In this document: piece by piece, positions 1 through 12,073 of the stretch
Position numbering within the stretch: the stretch's first letter is position 1
Layout of the letters: the number at the start of each line of letters is the position of its first letter
The notes under the pieces: model-generated
Databases searched by the model: none
What the model saw: the letters and a program-made list of their open reading frames with translations, nothing else
Told to the model about the DNA's origin: nothing
Position numbers and translations under genes: made by a program
NCBI RefSeq assembly: GCF_019059575.1
Contig: NW_024881969.1
Location: forward strand, 434,001 to 498,000
DNA from: Amphibalanus amphitrite
Taxonomy: Eukaryota > Arthropoda > Thecostraca > Balanomorpha > Balanidae
Direction of reading: 5' to 3'
Length of the DNA stretch: 64,000 bases

Positions 1-397
1 CACTATACGACTATGAAGCGTTGCTGTCCGCTATTCCCTCATGAAAATTTTATGAGCATAACGGCACACGTTCTCAAGATTCAAACCGACCCCAGTCACG
101 GTCCATCATTGCTCGCATGCAGCGGATAATCTTCCAAATCCGACCAGACTATCCACTCTTATAACACAAACTGGAACCCGCACCCTTCTTAAAACGTTTC
201 AAACGAGGCATGTGATGTAATGCATCCATGCATACTCTCGCTGGCAGGTGTGAATTGCACAAGACTGAACACACACAAGAGTTTAGCGAGAATCCCAAAC
301 AAAGCTGCGTCCTTGCGGGGTCACTGATTCCTCGGTGGAACGAAGCAACACGGCACAGGCACATACCACCGCTCCCTGGTGCTCCAAATGCACTTAC

Positions 398-448
398 CGT
401 TACCGCTGGGCCGACCGTCCCCTCTCTCGAACACGAGACGTAACTCAC
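398..448 (-). CDS. candidate 51-bp internal exon, RRM-like
   Basis: On the minus strand a pyrimidine-rich tract ends in TTTCAG just above base 448, and a strong donor ACG|GTAAGT follows base 398. One frame of the 51 bases reads ELRLVFERGDGRPSGN. This resembles the strand-turn before the RNP1-like segment of quasi-RRM proteins such as hnRNP H/F and ESRP, where G-R-P-S/T-G is common. The exon would take two bases from the previous codon and leave one. No neighbouring exon could be found, and the following one should lie beyond the left edge of the window. The acceptor AG is immediately followed by GTGAGT, so it could instead be the donor of an upstream exon. The family match rests on 16 residues only. 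Confidence 0.25.
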
Positions 449-3400
449 CTGAAACAGACAGAGCGGAATGTCAGTGGCATTTCCCGGCCGACCGGGACCG
501 ACCCCCCGCCCGGCCGGCGCCGCCGGACGCTCCCTGGCACAGACAGCTACGGGCAGGGCTGGAATACGTGGGTCGGGAATAGCCACCCGTCTTGGGGAAG
601 CGTGGGCCGATATCACTATAGGGAGTGCGATGGCGCTGTGGCAGGGTATCGCCCAGGAACTACAATGAAACGTTTGGTCGGCATTACCAGTAATCTGGCG
701 GTGCATCACGCCCTACAAGTCGTAATATGCAACAATATAACCTCACAAAAAACATCATCACATTCATTCATCAACATCCCCAGCTAACACTTTTGCATAG
801 TGACACAGCCTCGTGCCTCGGTCCCTCTCAGTCGAGAGGTTTAGCGGCAGATGGGCCGACCGATCGGTCAGGGGGGAGAAGGGGGGGGGGGGGGTGACTG
901 GCGCCGATCGATCGCGTGACCGATCACCCATATATAGGCCCGCTGTTGTCCGGGCCGGCCGCCGATCCGTCCCACACCTGGCTCCAGAAACGTGAGCTCC
1001 GGCCTCGCGAGGCCTCGGTCGGCTCGGAGCCGGGCATCCGCCGCGGTTACTGACGCGCCGAGACCAAGGTCCCAACTCCCAACTAAGCTCTCCAGGTACA
1101 GGTCAAGGCACTGGGATATGTGTTGGACCCGTGGTAACGATAGCACAGTAGTATATTCGGACAATAATTTAATAAATGTTGTATTATTATTAGCATAACT
1201 TGCTTTCTAGACGGCCACGGGCCAATGAGTATGCTAAAAATAAAAGCGCAAGCAAAATACCATTCCCATGGTGCAATTAGGTGCATTGCTTTTGGGCGTT
1301 GTGCATCAGAGCAGCAATGACCACAAGTGAGACAGGCTCACACACGAATGTTAATTTATATTTGTTCTAAATCATTCCGAGGAAAACCTGTCTGAATCCT
1401 GGATCACGGATTCAACGTGCATGCCTTACCACAACTTCGCCGACCACTTTTCCACTCGGAAGGCTTATTTACTCGAAGGCCATTTCCCGCTCGGTGTCAT
1501 TCAAGTCTCATGGGATCAGACAGATAAGGTAAATAAATTGACAGCCGCAGTACAAATACGTCGTCACGTAGGGTCTGCACCTGCCTGATGTCTCGTCACT
1601 GAATAATTATAAAGTGCCGGCTCTTATTTAGCGCCTGATCCGACTCTGACGCCGTGCGGTAGCCGGTTGGACAGGCAGCAGATCCTGTAGTGTCAAAACA
1701 CCAGCTCACGGCTGCACGTGGCGGATAGACGGGTCGAACAGAGACCACCATGATAGCTGACAGGCGTGAGAGGTCTTGTTAGTCGTCTATAGTGTCAACT
1801 ATATGTCTCCAATACAGAGCAGTTGAGTGGGTCCAGAGCAGTTGAGTGGGTCACTGGTCGTTTTGGACACACTTCTCGAGTGGAGGAACAGACCGGAAGG
1901 CGGCGAGCTCGCCGAGCGAATAATGAAAGGCGATTACCGATAAAACTGTCTGTCGGGTCACCGGTAAACGGGGCGACCCAGATCCAGAAGGGAATAATAC
2001 AGACGGATCAATTACCGAGCCTTGTGTGAATCAAAGCGTTTCAGAATTGTCAGCACCGGCAAGCCAAAGAAGAGGTCATCAAGGACTTCCGCCGAGAAGA
2101 AGCTGTCACAGCAGCTTTTGAAACCTAATGATGACACGCGTTCGCGGTGTTGCCCTAGTTGCCAGTCAGCCATAACACGATAAACGGTGAAGAAAGCGTG
2201 TGTCCCGTACAATACGCTCCAACCAGCGGGGCTTCGAAACGTCTTTATTATGACACGCGGAAAACGACCGACCACTTATGGAGACAGCACGACTGAAAGT
2301 GAAAATTGGCGTTCGGACATATGAACTTGACCGCGTTCTGGGCTCTACGGCTCCGGCAGACCGCGGTTTAAGTGGTCTGAACTCTCTAAAGGATCATTCA
2401 CCTGGTGCCTGCACGGGTGTGTCGGTGTTTTGATTGACCAACAATTGCCGCTGCCGGCTGTTCCGGCAATCAGCCAGAGTCAAGGCCGAGTAGCGCTCGT
2501 CATAGGACATGATTTGCCGAAACGGGTCCCGAGATGACGGCAGGCCGGCGAACAGAACACGACGAGCCGGCCCACACGACCAAAACCAGAGCGACGGCAC
2601 ATGCGGCAAAACGGACCCGTACGGAAAATGGAACCGTTTCCTGCAGTGTTTGCAGTTTTGTGGCCGTCAGGGAGTCGTGTTTAACAGCTAGATGCTCGTG
2701 TCTGCTCAAGGAGGCACTCCGTTGAAATGTGCCCCAATAATACCCGTTGCAAAACATTCCCACGCCCCTGACCGTGGTGGGTTCGATCGCCCTTAACTAG
2801 CCCACCTTCCATCGTGACTGCTCGCTGAACCCCCGGCTATCAATAGCGTTTACGACGCCCGGTCTCCCGCCGCGGCATCTCCAATCGTTCGGTCGCGCTC
2901 GCCGTCACAGGTGGGGAACAAAGCCGGTTGCAAAACGCCCTACCCATCGAGCAGCGGTCGGCATCTGGGGGTGACATTGTCCCGCACCACGGGGGATGGT
3001 CGCGTCTGGCGACAGCCCGTCCCATCCGGTCCCCGTTCCATCGCCATCACACGACTCTCCTCCTCGGCGGCACGGCGAGGCAATCACGTGACATGTGTCT
3101 GCCCCCAGCGGGACGGCTCTGGAACAGTCACATGACAGGAGTCTGCCCAGTAGCAGACGGGGTGATACAACCGATGGGCCCATGGAGACAGCCGGAGATC
3201 AGACTGATGTCTGCGGAGGCAGGCGGAGATGTAGGAGGGACGGCGCGGCCAGGGGCGGTAGAAGGCAGACAGAGCCAAGAGGGTCGCTGTGGCGGATGCT
3301 AGAGGGTTGCACTGCGCCAGTAAAAGCGATGATCCGATCGAAGGCGAATGGAAAAAGGGAAACAGGACTTAAGTATGAAAATAAGGAGCACAGAACGCTG

Positions 3401-6089
3401 GAACTAACGCCAAATGATCAACATTCTATGCAACTATCTAGGCAATTTTCACAAAAGATACACCAGTCGCAACCGTTGTCAAAAGCAAGTGTGAAATGCA
3501 CTCCGCAAGTCTCTGAGACACAGCCATGCTCCCGACGTCACGACATGACAAACGTGGCATTTACTCACGCAGCCAGACAGATTCCAGCACGGACCACGCG
3601 ATCAGAGAAAGTGATTAATATTCTGCGCCGTCACCACGTCAGCCCTGTAGCGTCTCAGACGCCTGACGGCAGCTCGTCTGGGGGCTCATGGCAAGAGCTC
3701 AGACGGTTCTGGCGTCAGCTGGAGCCAGGTAGATGCTGAGTGGCTGTGATGAGTCCATGTGAACGTGTTCGGCAACTGGCTCCCATTCACCGTCCTACCT
3801 TGGCTAGGCAGGAGCAAATCCATGCCCACAGCACAGGAATGTTCGGGATGCTGAGATGGCAACAGTGGCGGGCCAGGAAGACAGCCGTGGGTGTTACTAA
3901 CGACGGCTCAGGACCAGCACAATAGCGTTGTTGCCGATACAGTCCAACTGAGACTGGCCCACAGACGCGGCGCCACGCAAACATGTTGGGAGTGGGCGAT
4001 GGTTAGGACGATAGAGAAGGATCAGATCATCCGGTGATGACCATTCAGCAGACAGCCAAAGTCCTGAGTGGGCACATCTGCTGGCTGGTGTGGGAATACC
4101 AGATCGATACGGTGAGCCGAGCGAATCATAGCACACCTCAGCAGGCAGACAGGTAGGTCAGACTGAGACCATAGCCAGATGGAACTAGCGCATGATCTGG
4201 CTCCATCTTTGCAACGGAAGACGTAGAGCAAAGGACGTCATGAAGCACGGGCCGGCTGCGCAGGGTTCAGAAAACCAGCGGACCGACTTATCAGCTGACC
4301 GGCACGGGTTGTTCCTCCCATGTGCAATGTTAAGCACTGAAGGCGCAAACCCAGCATGCAGCAGCACACAACATCAACTAGCACCCAGCGCATCTGCATG
4401 ACTCATGGCTCTCAACAGTCAGCACCCATCGCCTGAGCCCTGAGGCAATGGCGGCAGCGGCCGGCGAGGGAGGGATGGCCGGAGAGATAGCACCGTCCGG
4501 CCAGCCGGCGCCGCGCTGCGTTCCCAGACCGTTACACGCGGTCGGAGGCGGCGGCGTCTCCCGCTGCCGGCCCAGCAGTCGCCAGCGGTGTTTGTTTTCT
4601 ACACCGACCCTCGGCCGAGACTGCAGAGGTCAGCGACAGGTGGGACGGGTTGGTTCAGGAGGGCCAGGGAAGAGCCGGCCGCGCGGTCCAGAGACAAGGG
4701 AAGGATACAAACTTTGACGGAGGAAGTAGGATAGAGATACGACAGGACTGATGAAGAAAGAAACCATCCTCACTAATAGCGATTCACGACTCAATTGCAT
4801 GTAAAATGGTGTCCCTGAACGCAGAGCGTCATGAGTAGGTATTGAGTATGGTATGAAATACATAATGTTTGCCTAAAAATATCTAGCCTTGAGGTACCAC
4901 TCAAGCGAAAAACAGCGTCGGACCTTTCAAGTTTTATCTACCTAATATTCATAAGAATGACGCAATGAAACCTAACACGCCAAATATATCAAGGCACAAA
5001 AAACTCACTAAGATAAATTGTTTTCAGCAGTTGGTATAGTCGTGCGCTGGTGCCCATGTTTTATTCATGAATCGCAACCAATTTCAAAGCAGCATCGGAG
5101 CCTGTTGTCGGGCGAATAAGAAGCTGACCAGTGACCAGCGGGAATGCACATAACTTTCGATTGAGCTCCTTTCTATTTTGGTATGAGGCAGAGGCTGGCG
5201 AATGCATAACGCGATGCCTCAGTCGGGAACGCTTGAGTTAGAGCGTTCAACTCTTCATGCGCGGGAATGCCTAGAGGGTGCTCGAAGAGTAAGTGCGTCA
5301 TTCGTGACAGATGCGAGTATGCGTTGGCGAGGATAGCTCTGTGTCCTAAGGTTCGCATCTAACCACCATCACGGTCAAGCCAGGCATCAGTCATCAGTCA
5401 GGCATCACTCAGCAGGCATTGGTGTACCGGAGGCTTCCAACATACTAGAAAGCAGCCAGCTGCCACCAGCGCCTTGGAGGGTGGCTACTTCTTCCACTCC
5501 TGACAGCGACCAGCGTCGACAGTCCCACTTTGGGCTGTCGTCCCACCTCCCGTCAAGGATTGTTGACCAGGGAAACCAGGTGTGCCTTCCCTGGCGGGCG
5601 AACGCTACCAAGTAACCAAGCTGTCCCGGCCTCACGACAGGACACGACATCCAGTCGCCGAGGCCACCCTAAAGAAGACAGGTGCATGTTCTGGTCACTC
5701 GTGTTCCACTGTTCACTGTACAGTGCACACTATGTGCGAGGGCATGGTCTGCAAGGAGAATGCACAGACAGACAAATGAGGTGTTGACACTGCAGACGCC
5801 AGACCTGTGATCTGTTCCAGTACACAGGCTACACGGGAGCACTGCAGATTATGTGCATGGCACTCAGAGTTTGACTAGCTGAACGATCACAGTCCCACTG
5901 GCTGCGGCGCCAGAGTCCGTTCGAACAATGCATCTGCGTTGTATCATTGTTCGTAGATTGCTGTCGAGCTTAGAAGCCAATTGCAGATGTAGTTACGTAC
6001 AGCCTCCCGTCATTGCCCGTTTCAGTTCATTGGCCTTAACAATGACCAGCCGCGTCAAACGATCCAAAGCTCTCCATACGTATCCCTAA
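449..6089. other. no gene recognised
   Basis: The stretch is mostly single-copy in appearance. It has GC-rich patches near 470-620, a G-run at 880-893, and a GC-rich block at 4450-4720. Open frames occur on both strands at once, have no splice-site support and read as low-complexity composition. I see no gene, RNA or recognisable element here. Confidence 0.5.
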
Positions 6090-6352
6090 AGGCCTGGCTA
6101 CACTATGCGTTTTCTTCGTGCGTTTTTTGCGTGTTTGCGTGTTTTGCGTGATATCGTTCTAGAAAAAGGAACGATATTACGTTTTTGTGATGTTTTTCAT
6201 CTTAAATTTTAGTTACATAAGAGTTATATTAGCTTTTGTATATAACCAAAGTAAAAATTATATTGTTTATAACTTTTTTCCTAGAACGATATTACGCAAA
6301 ACACGCAAACCTGCAAAAACGCACGCAGAAAACGCATAGTGTAGCCAGGCCT
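6090..6352. mobile_element. MITE with ~73-bp terminal inverted repeats, TAA target site
   Basis: The two ends are inverted copies over about 73 bases with a handful of mismatches, beginning AGGCCTGGCTACACTATG on each strand and including a shared ATATCGTTCTAG inner segment. TAA lies directly outside both ends (6087-6089 and 6353-6355). A 3-bp TWA target duplication is the habit of PIF/Harbinger elements, so this is probably a non-autonomous relative. The interior of about 115 bases is AT-rich with no coding capacity. Arms this well matched imply a fairly young insertion. Assignment to the superfamily rests on the TSD and the GGCC-type end only. Confidence 0.8.
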
Positions 6353-8548
6353 TAACGGCCTTCCATGAGCGTCCCACCAGTCGCACTACCGCCTGTTAGC
6401 ACCCACTAGTGATCAGTTCGATGGGCCGGGCACAGAACTAACTATACATCCACCCAGACCGTCCGACTGACAGTCCCAGCGCCCGGCGCCACCTCCGGGG
6501 ACGGCTTCCCGTGACGTGACATGAGCACGGCGGGTCGGCATGTGACGCTATCGGCACGCGGGCCTGTTTATTGGGCGGGCACGGCCCGCCGGAGGACCGC
6601 CGGCGACAGGTGATGTCTGAACGCCCCGGCGAGTCGACCATCCGCCCCGACAGGTGCAAAAGAATCAACTGGATTGGTGGTATACGGTCATGGGCACGGT
6701 GACGGTAAGTGCACCATCGATGGACGTGATTGCTATGGAGGGGCTGCTGTCAAAATAAAGTAAAGCTGAACGTTAGTTCCTGATGTAGACGATGCTGCTG
6801 TTATTTGTGGTGGTATTTGAACAGAAGGACAATCGTGGGATTATTGATTGATCAACGGTTGAGATTAGAGGAAGTCTGATGGAATCTGATTGATCCTCCA
6901 GGCAATACCGAGAAGCCTTGACGAGTGCCACCGGTGTTAAATCGCGCTGCAGCTTTTCTACATCGCTGAACGGATAATGTCAACATGCTGTCGGACGGCA
7001 GTTCGGCTTAAGGACAAACATTTAATCGGCTTCCGGCACCGGCTACTGGGTAGCGTTGCCAACTAGTTAGCCAGGCTCGTAAAGTGGCTCCAGATTGTCA
7101 CACCAGGGAAAGAAAACAGTTGAACAGCTACCCAGCTGGGGAATTATGGCAGCAGAGACCACTTGAAGCAGTTTCTTCGCAGAGTCACCGTCAAACGGTA
7201 CAATAACCGACCAAAACTCGAGCCAGAGTGCTTGTACACGAAGCAAATAACAACAGATTAGCCGACAAACCATGGACGCTTCAAGATGATCTCACAAACC
7301 TAGAATTGACAAGTTTGACACGATACAACGGTCTCCCAACACCTCCGACATATCAACACCGGACAGAACATGCCACCGCTCATCCCTTGCGACATGTCTC
7401 AAGCACACATCTGAAGGATAACAGGCATACGCAACAACCACTAGCCGGCATTCAGCAATAGCACCAAGTCACCCTGTAGCGGCTCAAATCCCAGCAATGG
7501 GTCGGCGCGATGCTCCAGCCGCTCAGCAGCTCCGGCCAATCTGCAGTAGCCCACGTCCCCGCGGAGGCGTCGGCCCGGTCGGCTAGCTCGGGGCTCTCGG
7601 TCCGTCGGGCGGCGCCCGTCTGCAGGGGCCTCTCTGCTGCAGCCCGCCGTCTGTGGGGTCATGGGCCCCGTGCAGCGGGACAGGCTGATCGGGACGAGTA
7701 GCGACTCCACCCGGCGCGGAGGTTGGCCAGTGCAGCGTGATGCGGCAACCAAGTGTTCGGAACTCCAGTAATCTGGGATCCCGTCACTTCAGCACTCAAA
7801 TACTCCGACAGCTGCCTCTCGGGCGGATCTCAGATAGCGTCACTGAAACGGTGGGGAGAAGGCCACTTGGGCTGGCTAGACGGCCAAGCTCGAACCAGCG
7901 CACTATGGTTGGAAACGGCCTCACGGATGGCCATGGGCAATTTCGGAATATATGCGTTTTTGGGGTGTCATTCTGTCGGAAATTGATGAAATGTTTTGAA
8001 TTGGGCAGAAAAAATATTTAGTTGCGCATTTAGTCTTCATTATCGTACGTGGAATCGGGAGTTTCTGATAGTGGCTTTTTTGGTACGCCGTCAAAGGTTT
8101 AAACAACCGCGCTGGTGATAGCATGTGGAGTACCTCAATGACGTTGTAAAACTGGGTTATTATATATCAAAATAATCCTTGTTATGTTGGCTATCGAGGG
8201 GAGTGACTCTTTTTCCCGTGCGTGTTCAAAATCAGGAACGGCATTGCATTCTGTTTGCAGTGTCACCACAGCAACATTTGCAAAATTAAGTTTATGTTTC
8301 ATTGGACATACAAAAAGTTCTCCATCGACCTCCATTGAGTTTTTCGGCAGAATAAATCTCTGTTCAATTCTGCGTAAGGGGAACCTAAAAGCAAACTGCG
8401 CACTTGTGCGCAAAATCTTCTGTGAAGCTTCATCTCCCGAGGCGTACCCACCCGTCGCTTCGTTAGCAGCAGGTCGGCTCGTCAGTCGCGCAATGGCTTA
8501 TCCTAATAAATGATGGTAAGAAGCCGGGTTGCGGAGTCGTGGTGGCGC
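6353..8548. other. no gene recognised
   Basis: GC-rich sequence occurs at 6420-6660 and 7500-7760, and AT-richer sequence at 7960-8400. A minus-strand frame around 7475-7540 ends in CTACAG|GTGACT, a donor-like context, but the acceptor side has no pyrimidine tract. It is not called as an exon. Confidence 0.45.
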
Positions 8549-8803
8549 CAAATCCGACTCCTACTCCGACTCCGACTCCTGGCTCGTTGCCATGACTCCG
8601 GGCGACTCCGTCTCCGACTCCGGACCCCTGCCAGTGTTTCGGAGTCGTGATGGAGCTGTTCCGATTCCGACCGACTCCGACTTCCACTGCGGGCTCCTGA
8701 CCGACTCCGACTCCGACTCCGACTCCTGGCTCGTTGCCACGACTCTAGGCGACTCTGACTCTGACTCCGACTCTGACTCCGACTCTGACCTCGACTCCGC
8801 ACC
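8549..8803. repeat. GACTCC/GACTCT hexanucleotide-type array
   Basis: This is a variable array built on GACTCC and GACTCT with spacers such as TGGCTCGTTGCC. Because the unit is six bases, both strands stay open: the plus strand reads Asp-Ser repeats and the minus strand reads Ser-Arg repeats. No splice sites, start context or flanking coding sequence support a gene. The Asp-Ser and Ser-Arg strings are treated as a by-product of the repeat. Confidence 0.85.
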
Positions 8804-9099
8804 CCTCGTAAGAAGTAACTGCTCGCCTCTGCACTAGGAGTATGGATATCGTGCAAACGTGTATGGATATCCTTGAGTATGGATATGGATATCCACTGAC
8901 AGAACAGACATACAGACATGCTGTAAACGCCATTTACACTGCCAATACCATGGCAAATCCAATGGCTATCTATGATTTTTGATCATCGTTCTACATTTTC
9001 CAAAATCTTGAACTGAATATTGGCAACTTCTCGTGACTACCTCACAACCATGATGCATGCATAGTAACCACGTACTCGTATGATAAAATGAATGTCACC

Positions 9100-9557
9100 A
9101 TCGTGTTCTACGCCCAAAAGTACCCATAAAACATGTGTCGTGGGCTGCGAATAGGTACTAGTTTTAATTTTCGGGGTTATATGCTTACCTGATTGACCTG
9201 ACTTTGACCCTGGCCTATGTTTGACTGACCCCTACATGGATCTGACACTCTTTTAGCACTTATATGAAGGGTTGTGCACAGTTGTGACAGAGTTTATGAC
9301 GAGAGGCACCGATTGCGAGGTTCTAAAGTCCATGCTATTGAAAGCCTGATTTCAAGTGTTTGACCTGACCTTGACCCAACCATTGACCTCGGAATTCAAC
9401 TTTCAAGTATTTATCTGAATTGTCTCGTCGCGTTCTTTCGTTTGCCGCCTCGTGCGTTTCGCTGCGCCTATTGGTTCTCGAGTTATCGGCTGGGGGCGTT
9501 GAACGCCCCCCCCGGCAAATGGCGGGTGGGGAAATACCCCAGCAACTGCCGGGTTAA
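9100..9557 (+). mobile_element. TTAA piggyBac-like non-autonomous element, right-end fragment
   Basis: The right end is intact. TTAA at 9554-9557 is preceded by a GC-rich terminus with a tandem partial copy of itself (GGCGGG, then CTGCCGGG). Inside that is a hairpin with arms GGGGGCGTT and AACGCCCCC around one base, at about 9492-9510. Upstream are AGGTCA-type half-sites, including TGACCTTGA at 9366-9374, and the family motif ATAAAACATGTGTC near 9127. The left end is not visible, so the start is approximate and the copy is 5'-truncated. It is in the same orientation as the copies at 53941 and 58497. Confidence 0.7.
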
Positions 9558-9716
9558 TCAGACGCATTTTTTGTCGTTTTGATCGTCATTTTATTTCTTA
9601 CTTTTTTGCCCAAACTAAAAAAAAATCATTAATACTTTTTCTCCAAATTTTTTGTACCCTTTATGACAAATAGTAGGACACTGTGCGTCACTACGTTGAT
9701 ATTTCTCGCCCTAAAG
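9558..9716. other. AT-rich sequence beside the TTAA element
   Basis: AT-rich DNA with an A-run at about 9618-9626. No coding or repeat structure is recognised. Confidence 0.4.
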
Positions 9717-9751
9717 CATAACAACAATATCCAATGGATATTGTTGTTATG
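9717..9751. repeat. 17-bp-arm near-perfect palindrome
   Basis: The left arm CATAACAACAATATCCA (9717-9733) is followed by one base and then its exact reverse complement (9735-9751). It is AT-rich and could form a cruciform. It lies between two repeat-derived segments and has no visible gene context. Confidence 0.8.
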
Positions 9752-11980
9752 TTAATTCAGTATAGCAGTATTCAAAACATGTTCAAGATACCTCGCGATA
9801 TCGATAACATTACGGAAGACATAGGCGACTTATAACATGCTTGCAATGATGACGTCAGACACGCGTGACGTGACGTGACCTCGTCGTTTCTGAGTTACTG
9901 TATAATGCACGAAGGACACTGGTATACCTATGCAAAGTTTCATCACAGTCCACGCATTAACAAGTTATGGGCAAAACATTTTTTCGCGTTGACCCCCGGC
10001 CATCCGTAAAGCCGTTTCCAACCATAGTGCAGCGCCTACTAAAATATAAACGGGACAACTTCAAACTGTGAAGAGATCACTGAAATGACCACTGCTCCAT
10101 GGGTTCACGGCCCAGCTTACGATCCGCTTGGCCGTGACCTTTCGTAGCTCCGCGCCTCCTCGACATTTGTTCCGAGTTGCACTGCGCCTAATGCTTTGGA
10201 AATGCATCTCTTACCACGTTAAACCACATGACATCTAGTGACACGCCGGCTCGGTACATCAAAGCGTTGCTGGATGGCCCCATCCCCGACACCCGATCCC
10301 ACCTCTCCAGGATTCCTAAAACCCCGACGCAGCCAAGCGTGCCCCTCGGCGCCAAAGCTCGCGTCTCACGGAGTACGATCGCCTGTCGATCAGCAGACAC
10401 TCAAAGGGGTCCGTCAAATCCGCTACCACAACACTCTCGGGCGCCATTCATCTCTGCCAAGCCAAGCCTGGCGTTTGACAGGTGACCTTGGTTACGCGTC
10501 GGCTCCCACGGTCCGACCCCTCGTGACACGCCGCGTGGGGACGTGGCCGCACGAGTTGGCACGTGGTAGCTCACGGCGGCAGCCGGCACGTCTCCGTGAC
10601 CGTCACGAAATCCAACTGGCATGGCAACACCGCGCAGCACGCACGAGACGTTACATCATGGGGAACAGCGCTGCCTCCACTGTCGTCTATATTCTTTTTT
10701 GTCGCTGGTCGCCTTTCTGGTTCACGACTCTGATCATACGTCGGCATATTGTTGTTTGTTCCTCTTCCCACTGCACCCACTGACTTGCTCCTCCGCTCTG
10801 CACCGCTCTGCTCCCTATCCCACGGCGTGACGCCTCTCCCTCCTGCCGTCGTCGCTGGTGCTGGCGCCGGTACCTGAAGCGCCGGAGGCGGCGGCAGGCT
10901 GCCGGGAAAGAGGAACGGAGAGGGACGGAGAGAGGGCAGGGCCGGTCGTGTTTTCGGGTCGTTCGCACGGCGATAGCATCACGATGTGTTGATGAATTGT
11001 CAAAACGGCCGGCGTCGGCGGCCACCGGGCCATGGACAGAGGGAGGCGGTGTGGTGGGATGGGTCGGTCGGCGCCATCCGGCCCTGGCGCCAGCGAGCCG
11101 GGGAGACACGGCCAGGTCAGGGCAGTTAAAAGGGACATGTGGAGAGGGCCGCGAAAGCAAACGGTGCAAGTCCAGTTTCTAAAATACTTCTCAGCCACTG
11201 GCCGCGACGATGCTTCCATTTCGATCAATATCCCAAGCCACTCGAACCTGTTCACTCCATACAATGAATCGCCAAAGTTTGATGGAGTCACGGAGCCACG
11301 ACCGAAGTCGATCGAGTCACCATGTGCCCGTCTTGAGCCCTGCACGTGCCAATTCGCGTGCTACCATTAGTGCCACGTTCGTATTGTTCGTAATGTGCCT
11401 GTGGAAGTGGACCCTAATGGCCAATTACGTCCGAGAAGTACCAGCTGCTCACTTGACATCTTAATATAGTGCTGGAGGTCAGGGTATTGCTGGTGCAGGC
11501 ATTGTTCCCGTACAATTTCACGCAATAATTACTGGCAGCGAGTGTTGCTATCTTGCTAATATGCTAAGAGTCACAATGATTTCATCATCAAGTCTCCTCA
11601 GCTTATACTTTCATTAAAATGAAGAGTGACTGTGAATAAAGATTGCACGCAAAAAAATATATGCATGTGAATCAGAAACTGCACGTGCACACTGCATAGC
11701 ATAAAACCAGGGACCGTTCTGTTCTGCGAGCTCCAATCCACTGCGGCAGCCAACAGGTGTTCAATTAAGCCACAGTGAACCGTAAATAGGGATCACCGCT
11801 GCAAGCTCGTATTACTCTTTACGACTTTGGGGAACACGACCGATAAGCGATGGACCCAATTACCCCGGTCATTACTGAACCGTCTCTACAGTCGGCAACT
11901 TCGTCTGGTCGGCAGCGTGACCACGGTAGAGACTCATCACCCGACTGCCCTAGACTGGTCACTTGGTCAGTGGTCACTGA
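9752..11980. other. no gene recognised
   Basis: At 9930-9970 there is a diverged copy of the AAGTTTCA...AAGTTATGGG module seen in the TTAA elements, suggesting further decayed element sequence up to about 10030. GC-rich DNA at 10800-11110 carries open frames on both strands with no splice support. Nothing else is recognised. Confidence 0.4.
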
Positions 11981-12073
11981 TCACTGCTCACTTAGCGGTC
12001 AGTGACCGGTGTCACTGCTCACTTAGCGGTCAGTGACCGGTGTCACTGCTCACTTAGAGGTCACTGGCCAGTG
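11981..12073. repeat. 31-bp minisatellite, three units
   Basis: Units start at 11981, 12012 and 12043. The first two are identical and the third is degenerate. Each contains CTCACTTAGC and the palindrome GGTCAGTGACC. The preceding 11950-11980 is rich in related GGTCACT strings, so the array probably grew from that sequence. Confidence 0.85.

Noticed and set aside
2760-2800. tRNA-like GGGTTCGATCGCCC string
   Set aside because: There is no A-box or cloverleaf at the required distance. No tRNA gene is supported anywhere in the window.
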